From contig JAUMSH010000027.1 in NCBI GenBank assembly GCA_031292915.1, positions 1 through 10,606 of the forward strand: a stretch of 10,606 bases of DNA. Reading direction: 5' to 3'. Below are positions 1 to 6,853 of the stretch, piece after piece; the first letter of the stretch is position 1, and each line of letters begins with the position of its first letter. Source of the stretch: Collinsella sp. (GTDB taxonomy: Bacteria; Actinomycetota; Coriobacteriia; Coriobacteriales; Coriobacteriaceae). The notes under the pieces were generated by a model that was not told where the DNA came from, searched no databases, and saw only the letters and a program-made list of their open reading frames with translations. The position numbers and the translations under genes were made by a program.

Positions 1-5
1 AGCAT

Positions 6-112
6 GGGAGCCCCTTCCATGAATGCGGCGTGGCCGCCACGGTTGGATTAGACACTCACCATTGTCGGCCTAATCCGCGGTCTTTCATGCAGCAGGGGCT
101 CTCAATGTTTTT
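6..112 (+). other. Large imperfect hairpin ending in a T-run; possible terminator or leader RNA
   Basis: Outer arms GAGCCCCT (8-15) and AGGGGCTC (94-101) are perfectly complementary. The stem continues inward with CATGAA (18-23) against TTCATG (84-89). Two further helices sit inside: GGCG/CGCC (27-38) and GGATTAG (45-51) against CTAATCC (70-76), giving a branched fold of about 100 bases. Five T residues follow (108-112), four bases past the outer stem, as in an intrinsic terminator on the + strand. It may end a gene lying left of the window, or be a structured leader or repeat. I do not recognise a riboswitch class in it. The base pairing is directly visible; the function is inference. Confidence 0.4.
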
Positions 113-135
113 ATGTCCTGCTCATATCGTCTGTG

Positions 136-166
136 CCGGCAGAAAGGGACTGTCCCCAACTGCCGG
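136..166. repeat. Nested inverted repeat with GGGAC-T-GTCCC core
   Basis: CCGGCAG (136-142) pairs with CTGCCGG (160-166), and the loop between them contains a second perfect inverted repeat, GGGAC (146-150), T, GTCCC (152-156). The heptamer CTGCCGG occurs again at 189-195, so the left arm has two possible partners. AAAGGGACTGTCCC-type cores resemble extragenic repeats that I recall from many bacterial genomes, but copy number here is unknown. It lies about 90 bases before the kinase gene and could be a repeat or part of its leader. Confidence 0.4.
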
Positions 167-253
167 GCGGGACCGTTTAGCGGTGCAGCTGCCGGCTGGG
201 CAGGCTGAGCTGGTATCCTTATGCGGTAATGTCTCAATTCGTTAGGATTGCAC

Positions 254-3058
254 GTGAGAGCTGCCACTGTCCTTCGTTCAGTTATATATCGCGCCCTGGC
301 CATTGTGCTTGCCGCGCTTGCCGTGCTGAGTTCTATCGCGCCTGTCCAGGCTTTTGCCGATGACTCTAGTCAGCAAGTCAAGACGGTCCGCGTTGGTTGG
401 CTCGTCAACAACGAGGGCTTCCAGGACGGCACCCCCGGCGAGCGTCTCTCGGGATGGGGTTACGAGTACCTCCAGACCCTCTCGTACTACACACCCGGCT
501 GGCAGTACGAATACGTCTCCGGCACCTTCACCGAGCTTATGGAGAAGCTCGAAGCCGGCGAGATTGACCTCATGCCAAACATCTCCTATTCCGAAGAACG
601 CGCCCAAAAACTGCTCTTCTCGTCGAACCCCGAGGGCACCGAACGCTACTACATCTACGCCAAGCCCGATCGCGACGACCTGGCCAAGGGTGACCCCCAG
701 GCACTCCAGGGTCTCACTATCGGTTTCAACCCCGGCGTCATGCAAACCATCGTTGGCCAGCAATGGCTCGCCAACGAGGGCATTACCTGTACCTATAAGG
801 AAATCAGCAGTAACGGCAACCTTTTCGATGCGCTCGCAAACGGCGAGGTCGACGCCATCATCATGAACGACACGACCTCGTCGCCCAACGCCTCCCCCAT
901 GTTCTACATTGGTTCGAGCGACTACTACTTTGCCGTTCCCAAAAGCCGCCCCGACCTGATGAACGACATCAATGCTGCCATGACGGCAATCGCCCGCGTC
1001 AACCCACGCTATAACGACGAAGTCAAATCTAGCTACTCGACCCAAAACAGCGGTTCATCATCGCTCAACGGCCCCGAATGTTCCTGGCTCAAAGCAAACA
1101 ACAACACCATCACGCTCGGCTACATTACGGGCAAACTCCCCTACTGCAACGAGGACGAAGACGGCGAAATGGAAGGCTCGCTCGCATCGCTTGCGACGAC
1201 GCTGCACGATAAATTTGGCATTACGGTCAAAACCGTCGCCTTTGATAGTTACAAGATGATGTCAAAGGCCCTGTCAAAGGAAAGCATAGACGTTGCGCTG
1301 CCGGTATACCGAGATTACTGGTTTGCCGAGCAAACAGGCGTTGTGCAGTCGATATCGTTGGGGACCATATCCCTCACCGCCATCCACACCGGCAGCAACC
1401 TGAACAAAGACCTTCAGAACATCGCCTGTACCAAATCATCGTTTGTCAACAAAAATGCACTTGAAAGCCTGTTTCCCACAGCGACCGTAACCGAATACCA
1501 ATCCGACGATGAAGCGTTCGACGCCCTCAGAAAGGGAACGGCGCACTGCATCGTCGCTCCCAGTTCACGCGTAAAAACCATCGGTGACCGTTACGATCTC
1601 GAGGACTGCGAGACGACCGAGCTCCCTGACACCTGTGAGCTCTCGTGCTGGATTTCGCGCGGAAAACCCGAGCTGTTGGGAATCATCAACAAGGGCATCG
1701 TCAATGCCGGAGAATCGCTCTCCGCAAGCAATTTCTCCTCCACGTCGTACACGGCCCAGGAATCCAACACGCTTCAATTCCTTTATCGCAACCGCACCGC
1801 CATTGCAGCTACCCTTATCGGTATGTTGTCGGTCGGCATCGTCCTGCTCATCTGGGCGCTCGTGCGCGCTCGAACCGAGCGCAAAAAAGCCGATGCTGCC
1901 AACGCCGCTAAGACGGCATTCCTCACGCGCATGAGCCACGACATCCGTACGCCGCTCAACGGTATCCTGGGCCTTATCGAGATCGAGGAATTGAAGGAAG
2001 GCGATATGCAAGTCGCCCGCGAGAGCCGTGCCAAGGCGCGCGTTGCCGCCAATCACCTGCTCTCGCTGATCAACGACATCCTCGAGATGGGCAAAATCGA
2101 AGACCGCAAGCTAACACTGGAGCATGCGCCTTTTAACCTCAAAGAGCTCTGTGACGATACGCTAGTGCTGTGCAAGCTCCGCGCGTCCAGTAACGACATC
2201 ACAATGCAGGACAATAGTCTGCCGTACGCCACGGGGCCATACATGATCGGCAGTCCCACCCATATCCGACAGATCATGATCAACCTGTTAGACAACAGCA
2301 TTAAGTACAACAAGCACGGCGGCTCCGTCACCTTTAGTTCAAAGACCAAGCCACTCGATAACGGGCGCGCGCTCTTTTGCTTTAGCGTTTCGGATACCGG
2401 CATTGGCATGGCTCCCGAGTTTTTAAAGCATAGCTATGAGCCGTTTGCCCAAGAAGGTGACGATGCGCGCAGCAAGTTCCAAGGAACCGGCATGGGCATG
2501 CCAATCGTCAAGTCGCTTATTGAGCTGATGGGCGGCACCATCGAAGTCACCAGCGAACTCCATGTGGGCACCACGTTCTACGTGGAAATTCCGCTCGATA
2601 TCGACAAGAACCCCCGGGCGCGGGCGAATACGGTCGAGAGGGCGCTCGACTGCTCACTCGCCGACATGAACGTGCTGCTCGCTGAAGACAACGAATTGAA
2701 TGCCGAGATTGCCCAGACGCTGCTAGAATCCGAGGGCGTCGTGGTCACCCGCGCCGTCAACGGCAACGAAGTCGTCGATCTGTACCTGTCTCATCCCGCC
2801 GGCAGCTTCGATGCGATCCTGATGGACATTATGATGCCGGACATGGACGGCTATGAGGCAACCCGCGCGATTCGTCTGAGCGAGAAGGTCGATGCAACCG
2901 ATATCCCCATCATCGCGCTCACCGCCAATGCCTTTGCCGAGGACGCCAAGGCGGCACATGACGCCGGCATGAACGCCCATCTGTCCAAACCGCTGGATTT
3001 TAACAAGCTCAAAAACATACTCGCCCGCATCAAGAAAAACGGATCCGTTTCGCTATAG
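254..3058 (+). CDS. BvgS-like hybrid sensor histidine kinase with two solute-binding domains
   Basis: Membrane sensor of 934 residues, probably detecting a small extracellular solute such as an amino acid and passing phosphate from His to its own receiver domain. In order it has a signal peptide (about 1-33, ending APVQA), a type-3 solute-binding domain (about 44-262), a second, more divergent one (about 285-488), a single membrane helix (517-535), a HisKA domain with SHDIRTPLNGI (H562), an HATPase with N681, DTGIG (714-718) and GTGMG (744-748), and a receiver with E811/D812, phospho-acceptor D858, T890 and K912. No HPt or output domain follows. The GTG at 254 is preferred because TTAGGA lies about seven bases upstream; an in-frame TTG at 248 would add two residues but leaves no room for a ribosome site. 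The second binding domain holds seven cysteines. The ligand and the downstream partner cannot be read from sequence. Confidence 0.93.
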   Translation: MRAATVLRSVIYRALAIVLAALAVLSSIAPVQAFADDSSQQVKTVRVGWLVNNEGFQDGTPGERLSGWGYEYLQTLSYYTPGWQYEYVSGTFTELMEKLEAGEIDLMPNISYSEERAQKLLFSSNPEGTERYYIYAKPDRDDLAKGDPQALQGLTIGFNPGVMQTIVGQQWLANEGITCTYKEISSNGNLFDALANGEVDAIIMNDTTSSPNASPMFYIGSSDYYFAVPKSRPDLMNDINAAMTAIARVNPRYNDEVKSSYSTQNSGSSSLNGPECSWLKANNNTITLGYITGKLPYCNEDEDGEMEGSLASLATTLHDKFGITVKTVAFDSYKMMSKALSKESIDVALPVYRDYWFAEQTGVVQSISLGTISLTAIHTGSNLNKDLQNIACTKSSFVNKNALESLFPTATVTEYQSDDEAFDALRKGTAHCIVAPSSRVKTIGDRYDLEDCETTELPDTCELSCWISRGKPELLGIINKGIVNAGESLSASNFSSTSYTAQESNTLQFLYRNRTAIAATLIGMLSVGIVLLIWALVRARTERKKADAANAAKTAFLTRMSHDIRTPLNGILGLIEIEELKEGDMQVARESRAKARVAANHLLSLINDILEMGKIEDRKLTLEHAPFNLKELCDDTLVLCKLRASSNDITMQDNSLPYATGPYMIGSPTHIRQIMINLLDNSIKYNKHGGSVTFSSKTKPLDNGRALFCFSVSDTGIGMAPEFLKHSYEPFAQEGDDARSKFQGTGMGMPIVKSLIELMGGTIEVTSELHVGTTFYVEIPLDIDKNPRARANTVERALDCSLADMNVLLAEDNELNAEIAQTLLESEGVVVTRAVNGNEVVDLYLSHPAGSFDAILMDIMMPDMDGYEATRAIRLSEKVDATDIPIIALTANAFAEDAKAAHDAGMNAHLSKPLDFNKLKNILARIKKNGSVSL

Positions 3059-3100
3059 TTTGTGCTCAACCACCACGCACGACCAGAAAGGAAGCCAACG

Positions 3101-3580
3101 ATGTTTAGGCCCTTACGTCGAAAGAAACGCGCCATCACCGACGAGGAAGCGCGCGAACTGCTCGCCACCTGCAAGCGCGGCGTCTTTGCCGTCAACGGCG
3201 ACGATGGCTACCCGTACGCCATTCCCGTCAACTACTTCTTTGACGCCGAGCACGACAAGATTTATTTCCATGGCGCCAAGGCTGGCCACAAGGTCGACGC
3301 ACTCAAGCGCGATGACAAGGTCTGCTTTACCGTTTACGGCAACGAGTGGTACAAGGACGGTGACTGGGCTCCCTACGTTATGAGTACCGTGGTCTTTGGC
3401 CGCTGTCGCCTGGCGAATGACACCCCCGCGTTTATCGAGGACAAAGTCCGCCAGCTCGCCCTTAAGTACTACCCTTCTGCCGAGGAGGTCGAAGAGGAAA
3501 TCGCCAAGGACATTAAGGGCGTCCAGCTCTACGAGATTACGATTGAGCATCTCTGCGGCAAGCAGATTCAAGAAAAGTAA
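3101..3580 (+). CDS. Pyridoxamine 5'-phosphate oxidase-like flavin split-barrel protein (NimA-related)
   Basis: Small soluble protein of 159 residues resembling the PNPOx-like FMN-binding split barrel, in the branch related to NimA nitroimidazole reductases. Visible family features are the N-terminal ITDEEARELLATCKRGVFA, then GYPYAIPVNYFFD (36-48), IYFHGAKAGHKVDALKRDDKVCFTV (54-78), and a charged C-terminal helix. Family members bind FMN or a related cofactor as dimers and often reduce small molecules; the actual substrate here is unknown. The ATG at 3101 is chosen because AGAAAGGAAG (3085-3094) sits just before it; an upstream in-frame GTG at 3062 lacks such a site. It starts 42 bases after the kinase stop on the same strand, so co-transcription is likely, and a strong hairpin follows its stop. 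Confidence 0.85.
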   Translation: MFRPLRRKKRAITDEEARELLATCKRGVFAVNGDDGYPYAIPVNYFFDAEHDKIYFHGAKAGHKVDALKRDDKVCFTVYGNEWYKDGDWAPYVMSTVVFGRCRLANDTPAFIEDKVRQLALKYYPSAEEVEEEIAKDIKGVQLYEITIEHLCGKQIQEK

Positions 3581-3610
3581 GCCTCAAAAGCAAAACTCAC
3601 AAATAGCAAT

Positions 3611-3646
3611 ATGGCCCGGTTCCAACCCACCTTGGAACCGGGCCAT
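3611..3646. terminator. Bidirectional intrinsic terminator between convergent genes
   Basis: A perfect 15-bp stem (3611-3625 with 3632-3646, core GGCCCGGTTCC) encloses a six-base loop. It lies between the stop of the split-barrel gene (3580) and the stop of the leftward kinase gene (3651). Reading leftward the hairpin is followed by a moderately T-rich stretch; reading rightward the T-tract is weak. Its placement between two converging genes fits a shared terminator. Confidence 0.85.
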
Positions 3647-3650
3647 GTGC

Positions 3651-5843
3651 TTATGAAGCGTCGGCGGCGATGTGCGCCAGCGCCTCGACGAGCTCTTGCG
3701 AGCTCACGGGTTTACTCAGGTGCGCATCCATGCCCGCCTCACGCGAAAGTCTGCGGTCGTCGGCAAAGGCGTTGGCACTCACGGCGATAATCGGCGTGGT
3801 CGCGGCATCCTCGCGATCGAGTGCTCGAATCCGACGCGTGGCCTCAAGGCCATCGATGCCAGGCATCATGATGTCCATCAACACCACGTCGTACTCGCGC
3901 GGTGCGCTCGCGGAAAACGCCTCAACGGCAGACTCGCCATCCTTAGCATGCGTCACGACGGCACCGGCACGGCTGAGTGTAAACTGCGCGATCTCGGCAT
4001 TCAGATCGTTATCCTCTACGAGCAAAACGCGCAAGCCCTGGAGCGCATCACCATCGCCCGCATCCGCGCGAACTGCCTGAGGAATCTCGGAGCGTTTGCA
4101 TTTCTCGAACGGCAGGCGGATGGTAAACGTCGTCCCCTGCCCCAAGACGCTCGTAAAACTCATGGTTCCGCCCATAAGCTCGACTAACTGTTTTGCGATA
4201 GGCGCGCCCAGGCCAGTTCCCGATGAGGCGCCTTCCACCTGTTGCTCCTCGCGGCAAAACGGCTCGTAGAGGTGCTGTTGGAACTCCTCGCTCATGCCAA
4301 TACCGTTGTCGGCGATCGTGTATTCATAGACGGGGGCGCCATCCGCTGGCTCCACCTCGCGGCACACCAGGCGAACATAGCCGCCCTGGCGGTTGTACTT
4401 GACGGCATTGCCGGCAATATTGAGCAACAAGCGCTTGAGGTGCGTCACGCTCACCCGAGCATAGGGATGATTAAGGGTCTGCTGGTCGCAGATAATTGTC
4501 ACCAGACGCTCCTCGGCCTGGCGCTCCAGAATATCGCGCACTTCACAGTTGAGTGCCACCAAATTTGTGGGTACGAGGTTCAGGTCGACCTGCCCGCTCT
4601 CCAGGCGACTCATATCGAGTGCCTCGTTGGTAAGGTCGAGCAGCAGTCCCGATGCCGTCCAGATTTTCGAGCGGCACTCAGTCTGCTTTTGCAGATCGTC
4701 CGCATTGGCATCGCCAACCTCGACCATGTCGCGAATGCCGTTGATGGGCGTGCGCAGATCGTGGCTCATGCGACGCAGAAACTCTGTCTTTGCCGAGTTG
4801 GCAGACGAGGCCTCACGCGCCGCCTTTGCCAGCTTGTCGCCATAGTCGCGCTCCTGCTGCAGCAAGTCCGTCAAACGTCGGCGATCAGCGCGGCGACGCA
4901 CCATCACAACAACGGCTATAAAACCGCTGTAGAGCGCCAGCACGCCGGCAGCAACAGCCGCGACGACCTCGAAGTAACGCCGCGCCGGAGCATAGGTGTA
5001 CACATAGAATTTGTGCGCTTTTCCAAATGTGCCCAAATACCACTCGCCGTCGGCGTTAATCAATTTGACCTTACCGGCCAGGCATCGATCCTTAATACCG
5101 TCGACAATGAAGACGTCCGTCGCAGGCAGATCGAATACGCCCAATACAGTGGGTTCAACGGCATTGGTCGCAACGACCTTGCCGTCGCTTTCGATCACGA
5201 TATTGCCGCTATCGATGGTTTCATAGCCTTCGAGCAAACTCTGCAGTTTGAGTGTATTGCTTGCAACCGCCTTCGCGCTCTGATGCCTTACCGCGATAAC
5301 GATGCCCTCGCCATCCTGCCGAGTCACGCAGCCAATGTCTGCGACCGAATCATCCGCAAGCGTGATGCGGGCGGTATAGGACTTAAGCGGATGAGTTGCC
5401 ACCTCCAGCACGGGCGCTTCCTTGAGATACGTAGCAAGCGACTCGTAGCCCACGCCATCCGTCGAGGACTCAGACACCAAATTACCCGATGCGTCCGTCA
5501 CGATCAGTGCGCTCACGTTGAACTGGTCGGCATATAGCTCCAGCCTTGTGTTATCCACCGAACCGTCGCGCTCCATATCGCGCGCTGTCTCTCCGGCGAT
5601 CTCCATAACGCGAATCAGGTTTTTGGTCGCATAGGCGCTGTTGAACGCATCGTAGGAAAGACTCTGCGTCGCCACGTAATCGACAACGTCGGCAAAACGC
5701 TGCTCGGCCTGGGCTGTCGTGTAACCGTAACTCATCATGCCGGCAACAACCGAGAGCGCTATCCCCAGCAGAGCGACAAGGAGCCATGCCCCTGTCGAAC
5801 GATTGTCCCGCTCCTGAGCGGCGTTGTCGGGCGCATCGATCAT
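3651..5843 (-). CDS. Hybrid sensor histidine kinase coupled to a solute-binding lipoprotein
   Basis: Membrane kinase of 730 residues. It has a short cytoplasmic N-terminus, membrane helix 1 (about 19-42), an extracellular region of about 250 residues (43-291) that I cannot assign with certainty (a Cache-like double PAS fold is possible), membrane helix 2 (about 292-314), a coiled linker, HisKA with SHDLRTPINGI (H361), HATPase with N479, DNGIG (512-516) and GTGLG, and a receiver with E610/D611, phospho-acceptor D657 and K711. All catalytic residues are present. There is no HPt or DNA-binding domain. Its ATG overlaps the stop of the binding-protein gene by four bases (ATGA), so the two are translationally coupled. 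The binding protein probably presents its ligand to this kinase. The cytoplasmic half closely resembles that of the kinase at 254-3058, suggesting an old duplication. Confidence 0.93.
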   Translation of the reverse strand: MIDAPDNAAQERDNRSTGAWLLVALLGIALSVVAGMMSYGYTTAQAEQRFADVVDYVATQSLSYDAFNSAYATKNLIRVMEIAGETARDMERDGSVDNTRLELYADQFNVSALIVTDASGNLVSESSTDGVGYESLATYLKEAPVLEVATHPLKSYTARITLADDSVADIGCVTRQDGEGIVIAVRHQSAKAVASNTLKLQSLLEGYETIDSGNIVIESDGKVVATNAVEPTVLGVFDLPATDVFIVDGIKDRCLAGKVKLINADGEWYLGTFGKAHKFYVYTYAPARRYFEVVAAVAAGVLALYSGFIAVVVMVRRRADRRRLTDLLQQERDYGDKLAKAAREASSANSAKTEFLRRMSHDLRTPINGIRDMVEVGDANADDLQKQTECRSKIWTASGLLLDLTNEALDMSRLESGQVDLNLVPTNLVALNCEVRDILERQAEERLVTIICDQQTLNHPYARVSVTHLKRLLLNIAGNAVKYNRQGGYVRLVCREVEPADGAPVYEYTIADNGIGMSEEFQQHLYEPFCREEQQVEGASSGTGLGAPIAKQLVELMGGTMSFTSVLGQGTTFTIRLPFEKCKRSEIPQAVRADAGDGDALQGLRVLLVEDNDLNAEIAQFTLSRAGAVVTHAKDGESAVEAFSASAPREYDVVLMDIMMPGIDGLEATRRIRALDREDAATTPIIAVSANAFADDRRLSREAGMDAHLSKPVSSQELVEALAHIAADAS

Positions 5844-6709
5844 GACAGGCCCTCCATATTCAAAAATGGCGAAGGGTCATCAAAGTACTTTGACACCAGA
5901 CGTTCCATGGTGCCATCGGCAAGCATTTCTTGATAGGCATGAGCGAGCTTAACGTCGATGCCGCGCGTATCGTTGATATCGAAAGCGGTGCCCAAACCGA
6001 CCTCTAGCAGCGGCTCATCCAGAATACGATACGTCACACCATAGTCCTTTTCGTAGGTGAGCAGCAAGGACTCATGCGCGGCGATGGCGTCGACCAGGCC
6101 CTCGACGAGCGCCGGGTTCAGGCATGAACGGTCCGAAAAGCAGTAGAGTTCCTTGATCTGCGGAACGTTTTCATTTGTGCGATTGAGCAAAATGCCCTCA
6201 GGCTTGGTGGTGGACTGAACCGCCACGATCTTATCCTCAAGATCGGCAAGCGTGTAGATATCGCTCTGGGGATCGACCGCGACCACCTGGCGGCTCGCAA
6301 GGTACGGGCCGGCCCAACGATACTCGTTTTCGCGACCCGTCATGCTAAAGCTGCCCATGACGCAATCGAGCTCGCCGCTCGCCAGCAGTTCCTTCTTCTT
6401 TTCCCAGTCGATCAGCTGGTATTTTGGCTTATAACCAATGCGGGCCAAAGCCTCGGTTAATATCTCGACGTCCAGGCCAACGATATCGCCGTACTCGTCG
6501 GTATACACAAACGGTGGATAGAGGTCGCTGCCGACGTTGAGCGTCTTAAGATTGTCGTCTTTGACTTGCGAGGCGTCCAGACCTTCTAATACAGACGTCG
6601 AGGCTCTGCCATTCGACCCGGAACAGCCGGCCATCGCTACGACAAAGGTGCACGCTACCGCAAGCGCGACAAACAACGATATGGCAACCGAGCGGCGGGG
6701 TCTTTTCAT
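5840..6709 (-). CDS. Solute-binding lipoprotein, type-3 (amino-acid-like) family
   Basis: Exported lipoprotein of 289 residues. The N-terminus has a positive patch (KRPRR), a hydrophobic stretch and a lipobox MAGC with C29 as the lipid-modified cysteine. The mature part is a complete SBP_bac_3 domain (about 53-278) with LNVGSDLYPPFVYTDEYG, GLDVEIL (78-84), the SMTGRENEYRWAGPY stretch whose R126 is where family members bind the ligand carboxylate, and D208 (GLVDAIA), where they bind the amino group. This points to an amino acid or similar ligand. No permease or ATPase gene is near, and the next gene, overlapping by ATGA, is a sensor kinase, so a sensing role is more likely than uptake. The ATG at 6709 is chosen for the signal peptide and an upstream GGAG; an in-frame start at 6853 would put 48 unrelated residues before the signal peptide. 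Confidence 0.92.
   Translation of the reverse strand: MKRPRRSVAISLFVALAVACTFVVAMAGCSGSNGRASTSVLEGLDASQVKDDNLKTLNVGSDLYPPFVYTDEYGDIVGLDVEILTEALARIGYKPKYQLIDWEKKKELLASGELDCVMGSFSMTGRENEYRWAGPYLASRQVVAVDPQSDIYTLADLEDKIVAVQSTTKPEGILLNRTNENVPQIKELYCFSDRSCLNPALVEGLVDAIAAHESLLLTYEKDYGVTYRILDEPLLEVGLGTAFDINDTRGIDVKLAHAYQEMLADGTMERLVSKYFDDPSPFLNMEGLS
5850..5855 (-). promoter_or_regulatory. Ribosome binding site of the coupled kinase gene
   Basis: GGAGGG (read leftward) lies six bases before the kinase ATG at 5843, inside the end of the binding-protein gene. Together with the ATGA overlap it fixes the kinase start and indicates translational coupling. Confidence 0.75.
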
Positions 6710-6741
6710 CGAGCTCCAGAAGATCCTATTCACAGACTGAA

Positions 6742-6804
6742 ATGGTAAAAAATAATAGCAAACAAAACCGGTCGAGCGCCCAATGGTTACAGACGTTTTA
6801 CCAT
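6742..6804 (-). promoter_or_regulatory. Candidate promoter and paired operator of the lipoprotein-kinase operon
   Basis: Reading leftward, TGCTATTAT (6760-6752) matches an extended -10 element (TGnTATAAT) with one difference. No good -35 was found. A start about seven bases on would give a leader of roughly 35 bases. The repeat half ATGGTAAAA (6742-6750) falls at that expected start and its exact complement TTTTACCAT (6796-6804) lies 54 bases away, centre to centre. The stretch is markedly A/T-rich compared with its surroundings. The repeats are seen; the regulatory role is inferred. Confidence 0.45.
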
Positions 6805-6840
6805 GCGGGACCTTCCAGCCGGCTTGGCAGAAGGCCCCGC
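6805..6840 (-). terminator. Hairpin after the aminotransferase gene, possible terminator
   Basis: Arms at 6805-6815 and 6830-6840 pair over 11 positions. The one mismatch on the + strand (A-C) becomes a G-U pair in leftward RNA, so the stem is intact only when read leftward. It begins 13 bases after the stop of the MalY-type gene. There is no T-run after it, so termination may be weak or incomplete. Confidence 0.5.
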
Positions 6841-6853
6841 ATGCAGTGCTCAC

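Noticed and set aside
30..245. Short open frames on both strands before the fused kinase gene
   Set aside because: They run through the hairpin structures, lack ribosome sites and resemble no protein.
278..1045. Open frame of 255 codons on the minus strand opposite the fused kinase
   Set aside because: It is a shadow of the first solute-binding domain, with low-complexity valine/glycine composition and no recognisable motif.
4242..5537. Open frame of 431 codons on the + strand opposite the second kinase
   Set aside because: It is antisense to a kinase with all catalytic motifs intact and shows no recognisable domain or ribosome site; long antisense frames are expected in GC-rich coding DNA.
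6710..6853. N-terminal extension of the solute-binding lipoprotein
   Set aside because: It would bury the signal peptide and lipobox behind 48 unrelated residues and would erase the promoter-like region.
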